From CAYJRR01 sp964372275 [NCBI: uncultured bacterium] (lineage in GTDB: Bacteria > CAYJRR01), in the NCBI GenBank assembly GCA_964372275.1, contig CAYJRR010000001.1, positions 10,260 through 74,259 on the forward strand: a DNA stretch of 64,000 nt. The letters are read 5' to 3'. The first letter of the stretch is position 1. Each line of letters opens with the position of its first letter. The translations under genes were made by a program, and so were the position numbers. This document shows positions 42,785 through 51,623 of this stretch, in pieces. The notes beneath the pieces are model-generated. The model worked only from the letters and a program-made list of their open reading frames with translations, did no database searches and was not told the origin of the DNA.

Positions 42785-43614
42785 CGGAGGCGGACGTGCT
42801 GCAGGGTCGGAAGGCTTCGGCGCGTCCGCGCGAGGAGATCGCCGTCGACCTCCGCGATGGCGATCCCCTCCCCTTCCGAGGCGCAGGCCACCACCTGCCC
42901 CCACGGGTCGACGATCATCGACTTCCCCCACGAGATGCGGCCCGGCGCGTGTTGTCCCCACTGCGCGGCGGCGAAGAGGTAGGCGGTGTTCTCGATGGCG
43001 CGGGCGCGCAGCAGCGTCTCCCAGTGATCCTTGCCGGTGTGGAGCGTGAACGCCGCCGGAACCGAGAACGCCTCCGCGCCGTCGAGGGCGAGGCGCCGGA
43101 ACAGCTCCGGGAAGCGGAGGTCGTAGCAGATCGATAGACCGAGGCGGAACGCCGGGAGATCGACGCACGTCGGTCGATCGCCGGCGGCGATCGACTCCGA
43201 TTCGCGGTGCGTCGGCCCGCCCTCGAACGAGACGTCGAACAGGTGGATCTTGCGGTAGGTCGAGACGACACGCCCGTCGGGATCGAGGACGACCGAGGTG
43301 TTGTAGGCGCGCGACGTCTCGCCGTCGGCGCGCTCCGGCATCGCGCCCAGGACGAGGTGCGCGCCGAGCGCGCGACTCAGACCCGACATCCGCTCCACGA
43401 TCGGCCCGCCGCCCGGAAGAGTTTCGGCGAGCTCCATTCGCCGGCGATCGGCCGCGGGGGAGCCGTCGCCGAGGAAGGCGAAGTTCTCCGGCACCACGAT
43501 CGTTCGCGCGCCGCGCTCCGCCGCCTCGCGCGCCAGCCGCTCGACGGTGCGCAGGTTCGCGTCGACGTCGGCGTTGCTCCGCATCTGGACCACGGCCACG
43601 CGCGTTCGGTTCAT
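42781..43614 (-). CDS. Carbon-nitrogen hydrolase, Nit/omega-amidase branch
   Basis: 277 residues. The nitrilase-superfamily triad is present: Glu43 (VVPENFAF), Lys in STYRKIHLFD and Cys in LSICYDLRFPELFRRL. The Cys motif and the C-terminal FAAAQWGQHAPGRISWGKSMIVDPWG place it with Nit1/Nit2 and YbeM-type enzymes, which hydrolyse deaminated glutathione or alpha-keto acid amides. It is cytoplasmic. Upstream lies a 364-bp intergenic region with DnaA-box-like sites; a -10-like TAGATC lies there about 10 nt before the start. Confidence 0.92.
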   Translation of the reverse strand: MNRTRVAVVQMRSNADVDANLRTVERLAREAAERGARTIVVPENFAFLGDGSPAADRRRMELAETLPGGGPIVERMSGLSRALGAHLVLGAMPERADGETSRAYNTSVVLDPDGRVVSTYRKIHLFDVSFEGGPTHRESESIAAGDRPTCVDLPAFRLGLSICYDLRFPELFRRLALDGAEAFSVPAAFTLHTGKDHWETLLRARAIENTAYLFAAAQWGQHAPGRISWGKSMIVDPWGQVVACASEGEGIAIAEVDGDLLARTRRSLPTLQHVRLR

Positions 43615-43978
43615 CCGGCGCTCCGATCTATCCACAGGTTCGCGTGCGGCGAATCCGGTCGAAAACAGGCTTCCTCGGGGCGTCGCGGGGCGATCCGCCG
43701 GTTTCGTACAACTTCTCGACACCGCGATTGTGGACAACCGCCCCGTTTTTTCGCCGTCAAGATTCTTGCGAGCGCGAAATCGTCATGCCATCGCCGCGCC
43801 CGACGAGCGGCACCACGCGGGGAAAAGGTCTTGTGGAACCAGGAGTTGGAGCCATCCATCTTTCGTTCACCTCGAACGATCGGCGTTTTCCCTCGGCCGG
43901 CGCGCGAATCCACAGCTGTGGACAGAGCGAACCCGCGTGAAACCCGCGCCGCGAGGGGTTCCACGGGGTTTTGCCCGA
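43615..43978. other. Intergenic region with several DnaA-box-like sequences
   Basis: No gene is seen in these 364 bp. They contain CTATCCACA (43628-43636) and TGTGGACAA (43729-43737), each one mismatch from TTATCCACA or its complement; a back-to-back pair GAATCCACAGCTGTGGACAG (43906-43925); and further TGTGGA/TCCACA cores (near 43832, 43957 and 43988). The stretch 43741-43790 is the most AT-rich part. It could be a replication origin, a DnaA-titrating or regulatory site, or chance. Confidence 0.4.
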
Positions 43979-45196
43979 TTACGGCGGTCCACAACCGTGA
44001 CGGAGGCGGACGCGGACGACGGCGTCGTTGGCGCGATTCCCCGTCGACTGCACCTCGACCTCGAGCCCCTTGAGTTTGGCCAGCAGTCCGTCGCTTCGCG
44101 GGCGCTCGGCCTCCTGCTTTTCGGGGGGGAGGTGGAAGATCCGGATCAGCTCGAAGCCGGTCGCGAGCGTCGCCTCGACCTTGCCGAGGAAGGCGACCGC
44201 CGCGTCGTGCCACTCCGAGGCCGCCGGCGGCGCCGCGCCGCGACGCGTCCCCTCGGACCGGCGCTTCACCTTGTTGTCGAAGTCGCGCAGCGCGCGCTCG
44301 AAGCGCTGGAGGTCGGTCGGATCGCCGGGGCGGCCATCGCGGCGGGCCTTCTCCCAGAGATCGGCGAACGTCTGGAAGGCCGCCTTCTCCGATTCGGTCG
44401 GCTCGGTTTCGAGCCACAACGCCTTCATCGAGTCGAGGTAGGCGCAGACCGACCCGTCACCTCCCGGCGCCGAACGGTCGCCGGTCCGCCCGCCCGCTCC
44501 GCGCGCGCCGCCGGCGGCGCCGGCGACGTGGCGGAAGAGCGACCCCTGGAGTCCGTACGCCGGCGCGCGGTCGCCGCCGCCGGACGGCGTCTCGGTGGAC
44601 GCGGCCGAGCGGGGGGCGCCCGCCCCCGTTCCGGTGAGCGCGAGCACCGAGCCGGCGAGGTCGGTGGAGAAGCCGATCGCCTCCGCGGCGCGCTTCAGCG
44701 AGACCGGCTCGACGTAGGCCGATCCCGAACGCGCCCCGCCGCCGGCGACCTTCGCCGGCAGCGGGAGGATCTTTCCGTCGACGACCAGGGTGAGCGTGGA
44801 GACGGAAAATCCGGTGAAGCGGTCGTCGATCGACCCGGTGCCTCCGCGGGTGAGCGACACGACCCCCGACGACGGATCGACCGCGAGGTCGGTCCCCGGC
44901 CGCGCGCGCGCCAGCTCCGCGAGCGCCGCGGCCTGGACCCAGGTCCCTTTGACGCCGGCCAGCGTCTCGACCGGAACGATCCGACCGTCGATCACCAGCG
45001 TAAACCGCGCGGCCGCCGCGTCCGGCGCCGCCGCCTCCGCGGCCACAGGCAGCGCCTGGCCGGCGGAAGCGAGCACGAGACCGAGCGCGATCGCGATCGA
45101 CGCGCGCGCCGTGCGCCGGCCGTCGCCGCGGTGGCGTCCTGACGGGCCTTGTGCGTGGTGCCGCGGGGGCCGTAGGGTATCCGTCGTGGTCGGCAT
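43979..45196 (-). CDS. Exported protein with copper-amine-oxidase-like repeats
   Basis: 405 residues; ATG 45196 follows AGAGGACG. A long basic N-region precedes the signal peptide (ASIAIALGLVLASAGQALPVAAEA). Two tandem repeats resemble the copper amine oxidase N-terminal-like (stalk) domain: FTLVIDGRIVPVETLAGVKGTWVQAAALAELA and TLVVDGKILPLPAKV...AYVEPVSLKRAAEAIGF. A Gly-rich linker follows, then a helical C-terminal domain (SVCAYLDSMKALWLETEPTESEKAAF) ending HGCGPP. The role is unknown. Its 5' end overlaps the divergent PrsW gene by 11 bp. Confidence 0.65.
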   Translation of the reverse strand: MPTTTDTLRPPRHHAQGPSGRHRGDGRRTARASIAIALGLVLASAGQALPVAAEAAAPDAAAARFTLVIDGRIVPVETLAGVKGTWVQAAALAELARARPGTDLAVDPSSGVVSLTRGGTGSIDDRFTGFSVSTLTLVVDGKILPLPAKVAGGGARSGSAYVEPVSLKRAAEAIGFSTDLAGSVLALTGTGAGAPRSAASTETPSGGGDRAPAYGLQGSLFRHVAGAAGGARGAGGRTGDRSAPGGDGSVCAYLDSMKALWLETEPTESEKAAFQTFADLWEKARRDGRPGDPTDLQRFERALRDFDNKVKRRSEGTRRGAAPPAASEWHDAAVAFLGKVEATLATGFELIRIFHLPPEKQEAERPRSDGLLAKLKGLEVEVQSTGNRANDAVVRVRLRHGCGPP

Positions 45197-46160
45197 CGTC
45201 CTCTCTGTCGTCTTCGCGACCGTCCCGATCCTAGGATACCTGTACCTCGTCTGGTGGCTCGACCGCTACGACCGGGAGCCGGTCGGCCTGATGCTCCTGA
45301 CCTTCGCCTGGGGGGCGGTCGGCGGGGTGCTGCTGGCCATCGTCGGATCGATCCTGCTCCGGCTCTCGATGGGGGCGATCTTCGGGATCACCGGGAACGA
45401 GCTGATGGACGTCGCCTTCGTCGCGCCGGTGGTCGAGGAGATGACGAAGGGCCTGTTCCTCCTCGCCGTCTTCGCGCGCCGCGACTTCGACAACACCACC
45501 GACGGCGTGATCTACGGCGCGGCGGCGGGGCTCGGATTCGCCATGACCGAGAACTTCCTCTACTTCCTCGCCGCCTACTTCTACGGCGGCGCCGGCTCGT
45601 GGGCGCAGGCGGTCTTCTTCCGCACGCTCTTCACCGGCCTGATGCACGCCTTCGCCACCGCCACCCTCGGCGCCAGCCTCGGCTACAGCAAGTACGCCGA
45701 CGGCGACACGCGCAAGTTCGTGACGCCGATCGCCGGACTCCTGGCGGCGATCGGGATCCACGCCGCCTGGAACGCCTGCATGCTCCTGACCGGGATCGTG
45801 GAGTCGGTCGTGCCGATCACCGTGGCGATGATCGGGATCCCGGTCTTCGGCCTGCTGCTCTTGACGCTGACGCAGGTGTCCCTCCTCCACGAGAGCCGGA
45901 CGATCGAAGCCGAGCTGCGCGAGGAGTGCGCGCTGGGGATCATCCCCGAGGCGCACCTGCGGATCCTCCCCCACTACCTCAAGCGCGCCGGCAACGGCTG
46001 GCTCCCCCCCGACGTCGAGAAGCGCCGCTACGTCCCGCTGGCGACGATCCTCGCCTTCCGCAAGTTCCAACGAAAGCGCTGCGCCCCCTCCGAGCTCGGC
46101 AGCTTCGAGGAGGAGATCGGGCGCCTCCGCCTCGAGATACGCAAGGTCCTCAACCGCTAA
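45186..46160 (+). CDS. PrsW-family intramembrane protease
   Basis: 324 residues from GTG 45186, which lies 7 nt after TAGGGT (45173-45178), probably leaderless. Eight membrane helices. Family motifs are VAPVVEEMTKGLFLL (the E-E pair of the first active-site motif), TDGVIYGAAAGLGFAMTENFLYF (E near the second) and FTGLMHAFATATLG plus AIGIHAAWNA with the conserved His. These match the CPBP-like glutamic membrane proteases. The C-terminal 60 residues are cytoplasmic and charged. Stop interlocks with the convergent kinase gene (CTAA). Confidence 0.88.
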   Translation: MVGIVLSVVFATVPILGYLYLVWWLDRYDREPVGLMLLTFAWGAVGGVLLAIVGSILLRLSMGAIFGITGNELMDVAFVAPVVEEMTKGLFLLAVFARRDFDNTTDGVIYGAAAGLGFAMTENFLYFLAAYFYGGAGSWAQAVFFRTLFTGLMHAFATATLGASLGYSKYADGDTRKFVTPIAGLLAAIGIHAAWNACMLLTGIVESVVPITVAMIGIPVFGLLLLTLTQVSLLHESRTIEAELREECALGIIPEAHLRILPHYLKRAGNGWLPPDVEKRRYVPLATILAFRKFQRKRCAPSELGSFEEEIGRLRLEIRKVLNR

Positions 46161-49100
46161 AGCGAGTCGATCTCGGCGACGAGCTGGCGGTTGCCGATCT
46201 CCTCGGCGAGGAGGCGCGCTTCGGCGAGGAGGGCGCGGCCGCGCTTGCGGTCGCCGGCGTCGGCGAGGAGGCGGCCCAGGAAGAACTTGCCGCGGGCGAC
46301 GGCCTCGCGGCTGCCGTGCTTGACCGACTCGCCCACGGCCGACTCCAGCTCGGCGCGGCCGTCCCTTGGGTTGCCGTCGACGGCGCGGAGCCAGGCGAGG
46401 TAGACGCGATTGGCCATCTCCCCCGCCTTCCAGCCGATCTCCTGCGAGATGGCGTCGGCCTCGGTCAGGTAGTAGCGCGCCTTCGGCGGGTCGTTCAGAC
46501 GCGCGTGGAGCGCGCCCAGGTTGTGCAACGCCGTCGCCGCCCCCCGCTGATCGCCGATGGCGCGCGACAGCTCGAGCGCCTCGCGGAACTTCGCTTCCGC
46601 GAACGACTGTTCCCCGCGCGCGACGGCCACCGTCCCCACCATGATCATCACCCGCGAGAGGAGGAACCGGTCCTCGGCGCGGCGGGCCCCCTCTTCGGCG
46701 CGCAGCAGGTACTCGCGGGACAGGTCGTACGCGCCGGCGCGCCGCTGCAACGCGCCGAGATCGGTGAGGATGCGCGCCACCATCGACAGGTCCTTGAGCT
46801 TCTTCGCCTCCGCCAGCGCGCGTTTCAGTTCCCGCTCCGCCTGCTCCGGGCGCCCGGTCCAGGCCAGGAGATTCCCCTGCGCCTCCAGCACCTCGAAGCG
46901 GAGCCTCGGGTCCTCCTCGCGCTCGACGATCGCCACCGCCTCCCGCAGCGCCTCCGCCGCGCGGTCGAGCGCCCCGTCGCCGCGCAACAGCTCGCCCAGC
47001 TCCTTGAGCGCCCAGGCCCGGCGCGCGCTGTCCCCGACCGCGCGGGCCAGCTCGTCGGCGCGCGTCAGCGCCGATTCCGCCTCGCGCATCCATCCCAGCC
47101 GCGCGGCGCAGCGCCCGATCTTCAGCTCCAGGTCGGAGAGTTCCACCCGCTGCGAGCGGTCGAGCTCCGGTTGGCCGTCGAGGAGGTCGCGCGCGCGGCG
47201 GAAGTAGGAGAGCGCGTCGCCGTCGCGGTACTCGCCGACCTGCTTGTCGCCGGCGAGCCCCAGGTGGGTCACGGCGCGCTCCACGTCCTGCGCCTGCTCG
47301 TAGTGGAGCGCCAGCGCCTCGACCGGAACCTGCCCCTCCGGGGAGTTGCGCACCAGGTGGTCGGCGACCGACCGGTGCAGGCGCCGCCGCGCCGTCGTCG
47401 GGAGCGCGTGGTAGGCGACCTCGCGCATCATCGGGTGGCGGAAGGCGTAGGTCAGCTCGCCCGCCGCGTCGGGGCTCTCGACCAGGAACCCGGCGCGCTG
47501 CAGCTCGACCAGCAGCCCGTCGGCGCGCTCCCCCATCCCGGCGAGGTCGATCAGCGCGCGGTAGGGGAACCGCCGCCCAAGCACCGAGGCGACCTGGAGG
47601 AGGCGCTTCAGGTCGGGATGGAGCCGGTCGATGCGCGCCGACACCGTGGCTCGCAGGGTGGGCGGGACCTCCAGCCGCTGCACCTCGCCGCCGAGGTGGA
47701 TCGCGCCGTTCGGCGCGAGCAGCACCTTCCCGCCGCGGACCAGCGCGCCGCACAGCTCCTCCATGAACATCGGATTGCCCCCGGCGGTGTCGAGGATCAC
47801 CTTCCCCAGCCGCTTGGGAAGGACGATCGACTCCGCCGGGACGGCCTCCGCGCCGGGCCGTCGCGCGAACTCTGCGGCGAAGCAGGCCCGCGCCATGTCG
47901 AGCGACTCTGTTACCGAGAGCGGCTTGAGGACGATCTGGTTGTACCAGGCGCGGTCCCACCAGCGGTGCTTGAACTCCGGCCGGTAGGTCAGCATCACAA
48001 GAAGCCTCCGCTCGGGGACGGCGTCGAGCAGGAACTCGAGCGCGTCGCGCGCCATCGGATCGGCGTGCTGCAGGTCCTCGAAGACCAGGAGCAGCGGCCG
48101 CTCCTTGGCCAACCGCTCGACCACCTTCCGCAGCGCGGCGAACATCCCCAGCCGGCGCGCCTGCGGGTCGAAGGCCTCGATCCCCGAGGCGTCGAACCGC
48201 GTGGCAGAGAGCTCGCCGACGAAGTGGACCTCGTGCTTCTCGAGACCCAGCTCGGTCAGCCGCATTAGCTTCTCGCGCCGCTCCTCGAGTGAGTCTTCGG
48301 CCGAGAAGCCGACGATCGAGGCGATCAGATCGCCGATCAGCGCGAAGTCCCCATCGGCGCCGAAGGGCGAGGCGCGCGCCACGAACAGCGCCAGCTCCTT
48401 GTTGGCGGTGAGGCGCGACAACTCGCGCACCAGCCGGCTCTTCCCCGATCCGGCCTCCCCGACCAGGGCCAGCACCTGCCCGTGGCCGCGCTGGATCTTG
48501 GCGAAGACGCCGGTGAGGATCGTCAGCTCCCGGGCGCGACCGATCAACGGCGCGGTGTCGCCGGCCAGCGCTTCGCCGGTCCGGCGCGCGGCTTCGAGGA
48601 GCTCGTGGCGCTCGGTCGTCGTCCCCGTCTCCCGGTCGACGTCCGGGTCGATGCGCACGAAGTCGTTGCGCCGATAGGCCGCGCGCACCACCGATCGGCT
48701 GGCAACGATCCGCCCGGCCGCCGCGCTGCGCGCGAGCCGCTCGACGAGCGAAAGCGGCGCGCCGCTCACCAGGGGTCCGATCCGCGGATTGCCGGACGAC
48801 TCCACCGCCACCGTCCCGGTGTGCACCGCCAGCGCGACGGCGCGCGCGCCGCCGGTCCGCGCCGCCGCGTGGCGCTCCTCGCGCAGCGCCGCCAACGCGA
48901 AGGAGAGCGCGCGCTCGAGGTCGTCCTCCCCCGCCAGCGGGACGCCGAAGTAGGCGAGGAGCAGGTCCCCCTTCGCGGGGGTCGGCGTGCCGCCGAATCG
49001 CTTCACCAGCTGCGCCGTCTCGCCGGCGCGCGCGTCGTTCGGGCGCGCCGGGCGGCCCGCCTCGAAGAAACGGACGGCGACCAGCGCCGCGCGCTTCCGC

Positions 49101-50638
49101 TCGCCGCTGATGCTGATCTCCTGCGCCCCCGAACCGGCGTGCAGCGTCCAGTCGAACCCTTCGCGTCCGGTCGGCCGCGAGACGGTCGGCTCCCGGGCGG
49201 GACCCGGCGGCGAGCCGCCCCGCGCGCGCCCCCGCTGCGCCGGCACCTCGCCGCGCGCCACCAGCTCGTCGCCGGCCAGCGGGATCGCCGAGCTCTCGGT
49301 CCCCTCCATGTCGTCGGGGATCGCCCCCTGCGCCGGAACGCTCTCCTCGCCACGCCCGTCGTAGGCCTGCGAATCGCCGTCGAACTCCAACGCGGAGGCC
49401 GGGATCACCGGGCTCCTCTCACCGTCGGTCCTCCGTTCGCCGGTGGGATCGAGGCCCATCGCCATCGACGTCGGCATCGACCTCGACGCCGTTCCGCCGT
49501 AGGGGGCGATGGCGCCGACCGGCTTCTCGATCGACGGAACGGTCCGCTCCGGCCGGGCAACGGTCGTGGCGCGGGTGTCGGCGGGACGCGCCGGCGTCAT
49601 GCGGGCGGTGCCGCTCGCGGTGCCGGGCCCGATCGGCGCCGGGGGCCGCGCGCCGAGCCGCGACAGATCGCTGATCAAGTTGGCGAGGTCGGAGACGCCC
49701 GGGGCCGGCGCGGCCTCCTTGGCGAACACCTTCCGCAGGAAGCGGGAGAGGTCGGCGGCGTCGACGACGCGGGTGAAGCCGAACAGCACCTCGGTCAGGT
49801 CGGCCCGCAGCTCCTCCGCCGAGCGGTAGCGCCGGTCGGGATCGGCGGCCAAGGCCTTCATCGTCACCTGCTCTAGCTTCGGCGGCACCTGCGGATTGAT
49901 CGTCGACGGCGGAGGCACGCTGCACTTCCGCACGTTCTCGATCGTCTTCACCTCGTCGGGCTCGTAGAACAGCCGCCGGCCGGTGATCAGCTCGTGCAGG
50001 ATCACGCCGGCCGAGAAGATGTCGGTCCGCTGGTCGACCGGCTTCCCGGTCGCCATCTCCGGGCTCATGTAGGCGTACTTCCCTCGCAGCACGCCCCCCT
50101 TCATCTTCCCTTCGCCGCCGACCGCGTGCGCGATCCCGAAGTCGGCGATCTTCACGTCCCCCTCGAACGACACCAGGACGTTCTGCGGGGAGATGTCCAT
50201 GTGGATGATGTTGAGGGGGCGATCCTCCAGGTCCTTGCGGCGGTGCGCGTAGTCGAGCCCGGCGGCGATCTCGGCGAGCAGGTAGCAAGCGAGCGACAGC
50301 GGCAGCGGGATGCGCTTCTTGGCGCAGGCGCGGGTGATCTCGCGCAGGTCCTTCCCGTGCACGAACTCCATCGCGATGTAGTAGTCGTCGGCGACCTTCC
50401 CCAGGTCGAACACCTGCACCACGTTCTTGTGGTTCAGATTGACGGCGATCTTCGCCTCCTTGATGAACATGGAGACGAACCGCTCGTTCTGCGAGAGGTG
50501 CGGAAGGATCTTCTTGATGACGAGGAGCTTCTCGAAGCCGGCGACGCCGTAGCTCTTCGACTTGTAGACCTCGGCCATCCCGCCGGCGGCGATGCGCTCC
50601 AGCAGGAGGTAGCGACCGAAGACGACCGGCTCGGCCAT
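46157..50638 (-). CDS. Giant Ser/Thr kinase with cyclase-like, AAA-type ATPase and TPR modules
   Basis: 1493 residues. Kinase (about 8-275): IAAGGMAEVYKS, KLLVIKKIL (Lys), IIHMDISPQNVLVS (HxD with Met for Arg, so not an RD kinase), IADFGIAHAV, MSPEMATGKPVDQRTD. A linker of about 220 residues is low-complexity. A class III cyclase-like domain (500-690) keeps GDLLLAYFG but lacks the first metal Asp (LVAVRFFEAG), so it is probably inactive. Then comes a STAND/AAA-type ATPase with Walker A GEAGSGKSRLV near residue 726 and Walker B LLLVFEDLQHADP. The last 350 residues are TPR-like. The layout matches large signalling kinases of myxobacteria. rpoZ lies just upstream in the same orientation. Confidence 0.92.
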   Translation of the reverse strand: MAEPVVFGRYLLLERIAAGGMAEVYKSKSYGVAGFEKLLVIKKILPHLSQNERFVSMFIKEAKIAVNLNHKNVVQVFDLGKVADDYYIAMEFVHGKDLREITRACAKKRIPLPLSLACYLLAEIAAGLDYAHRRKDLEDRPLNIIHMDISPQNVLVSFEGDVKIADFGIAHAVGGEGKMKGGVLRGKYAYMSPEMATGKPVDQRTDIFSAGVILHELITGRRLFYEPDEVKTIENVRKCSVPPPSTINPQVPPKLEQVTMKALAADPDRRYRSAEELRADLTEVLFGFTRVVDAADLSRFLRKVFAKEAAPAPGVSDLANLISDLSRLGARPPAPIGPGTASGTARMTPARPADTRATTVARPERTVPSIEKPVGAIAPYGGTASRSMPTSMAMGLDPTGERRTDGERSPVIPASALEFDGDSQAYDGRGEESVPAQGAIPDDMEGTESSAIPLAGDELVARGEVPAQRGRARGGSPPGPAREPTVSRPTGREGFDWTLHAGSGAQEISISGERKRAALVAVRFFEAGRPARPNDARAGETAQLVKRFGGTPTPAKGDLLLAYFGVPLAGEDDLERALSFALAALREERHAAARTGGARAVALAVHTGTVAVESSGNPRIGPLVSGAPLSLVERLARSAAAGRIVASRSVVRAAYRRNDFVRIDPDVDRETGTTTERHELLEAARRTGEALAGDTAPLIGRARELTILTGVFAKIQRGHGQVLALVGEAGSGKSRLVRELSRLTANKELALFVARASPFGADGDFALIGDLIASIVGFSAEDSLEERREKLMRLTELGLEKHEVHFVGELSATRFDASGIEAFDPQARRLGMFAALRKVVERLAKERPLLLVFEDLQHADPMARDALEFLLDAVPERRLLVMLTYRPEFKHRWWDRAWYNQIVLKPLSVTESLDMARACFAAEFARRPGAEAVPAESIVLPKRLGKVILDTAGGNPMFMEELCGALVRGGKVLLAPNGAIHLGGEVQRLEVPPTLRATVSARIDRLHPDLKRLLQVASVLGRRFPYRALIDLAGMGERADGLLVELQRAGFLVESPDAAGELTYAFRHPMMREVAYHALPTTARRRLHRSVADHLVRNSPEGQVPVEALALHYEQAQDVERAVTHLGLAGDKQVGEYRDGDALSYFRRARDLLDGQPELDRSQRVELSDLELKIGRCAARLGWMREAESALTRADELARAVGDSARRAWALKELGELLRGDGALDRAAEALREAVAIVEREEDPRLRFEVLEAQGNLLAWTGRPEQAERELKRALAEAKKLKDLSMVARILTDLGALQRRAGAYDLSREYLLRAEEGARRAEDRFLLSRVMIMVGTVAVARGEQSFAEAKFREALELSRAIGDQRGAATALHNLGALHARLNDPPKARYYLTEADAISQEIGWKAGEMANRVYLAWLRAVDGNPRDGRAELESAVGESVKHGSREAVARGKFFLGRLLADAGDRKRGRALLAEARLLAEEIGNRQLVAEIDSL

Positions 50639-50679
50639 GCGAGCCGCAGTCTATCCGATCGGGGGCCCTTCGGACGGGC

Positions 50680-50892
50680 TTACGCTTCGGCCGATTCCCG
50701 GGAGGTCTGGTTGGTCTTCACCACGCCGGCCGCGATCTCGCGCAGGGCGGTGACGACCTCCTTGTTCCCGGGCGCCTCGAGCAGCGCCTTGGCGCCGGAG
50801 GTGAGCTGCCGGGCCCTCTTGGTCGCCAGGTGCACCAGCGAGAAGCGGTTCTCGACCTTTTCCAGGCAGTCTTCGACGGTCACGCGTGCCAT
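50680..50892 (-). CDS. rpoZ: RNA polymerase omega subunit
   Basis: 70 residues. [29 protein letters not shown] is the conserved RpoZ core, followed by [14 protein letters not shown]. Omega binds beta' and helps assemble RNA polymerase; in many bacteria it also forms a ppGpp site. A good sigma-70 promoter and a GGAGG Shine-Dalgarno precede it. The kinase gene starts 41 bp downstream on the same strand and may share the transcript. Confidence 0.95.
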   Translation of the reverse strand: MARVTVEDCLEKVENRFSLVHLATKRARQLTSGAKALLEAPGNKEVVTALREIAAGVVKTNQTSRESAEA

Positions 50893-50918
50893 GGGCCTTG
50901 TTGCCTCCGAAAGCGCGC

Positions 50919-50947
50919 AGGCTAGTCCACGGCCCGGGCAAGGTCAA
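50919..50947 (-). promoter_or_regulatory. rpoZ promoter
   Basis: On the minus strand TTGACC (50947-50942), a 17-bp spacer and TAGCCT (50924-50919). It overlaps the last codons of the decayed barrel gene upstream. A GGAGG Shine-Dalgarno lies between it and ATG 50892. Confidence 0.7.
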
Positions 50948-51522
50948 GCGGGGACCGGGACGGATCGACCCCGTGGATGGTGCGCGTGGGCGTGCCTTCG
51001 GCGCATCTCGGTCGGCCGCACACGTGAGGAAGGGCATCGCGCCGGCAGGGGTCCTCGTCCCGTACGCCGGCACGAGACGGTCCGGCAGGAGCGCCACGCC
51101 GGCGCGAATGCCGATCCCGGGGACGACCGAGCCGCGCGGCCGGAGGTCGTGAACGGCGCCGGCCGCGACGCTCGCGAACGCGATCGGATCCGGATCGCCG
51201 CCCGCCGGAACGCGCAGGTCGTCGGCGGTCCGGGTGAGATGTTCGGCTCGCGCGAACAGCTCGTTGCGCCCGTCGACGCGGAGGTTCGTCTCGAGGAGCA
51301 AGGCCCGCCGGTCTGGAGCAGCAGCGGGTAGCCGCGCAAACCGACCGTCCAGGGTTCGAGACTCCACATCGTCCGCAGGTGAAGCGTCCCGGCGCCCATT
51401 TCGCGCCGCGCCGACGCCATGACCCAGTTCGCGCTGAACAGCTGCCGATCGCCGCGCTCGCCCCCCTGAACGACCGGCCCGACGTGGGCGACGAGCGTGG
51501 CGATCGGAACGAGACGGTTCAC
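50944..51522 (-). pseudogene. Decayed outer-membrane-type gene next to the multicopper oxidase
   Basis: Recognisable pieces lie in different frames. The first (51522 down to about 51307) reads LVAHVGPVVQGGERGDRQ, FSANWVMASA and LHLRTMWSLEPWTVGLRGYP, then LLLQTG. The frame then switches to LLLETNLRVDGRNELFARAEHL, IAFASVAAGAVHDL and VPAYGTRTPAGAMPFL. Near 51028 it switches back to RVRPTEMRRRHAHAHH and stops at 50944. I recall full-length relatives in copper loci with about 100-150 more residues between LLLQTG and the later part; so this copy seems to have an internal deletion plus two frame changes. Sequencing error cannot explain the missing segment. Confidence 0.65.
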
Positions 51523-51623
51523 CTGCCCGGGAGGATGCGACGCGACCGCTCGAAGGCGAATCGACGGCGCAACCCGAGGCCCCGAGCGCGAACCGATCGA
51601 CCGACGGGCCGCTCGGCCCGGCG

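Noticed and set aside
43724-43746. Hairpin followed by TTTTTT, possible terminator
   Set aside because: The stem has a mismatch and a tiny loop, and no plus-strand gene ends before it; the same bases form a DnaA-box-like site.
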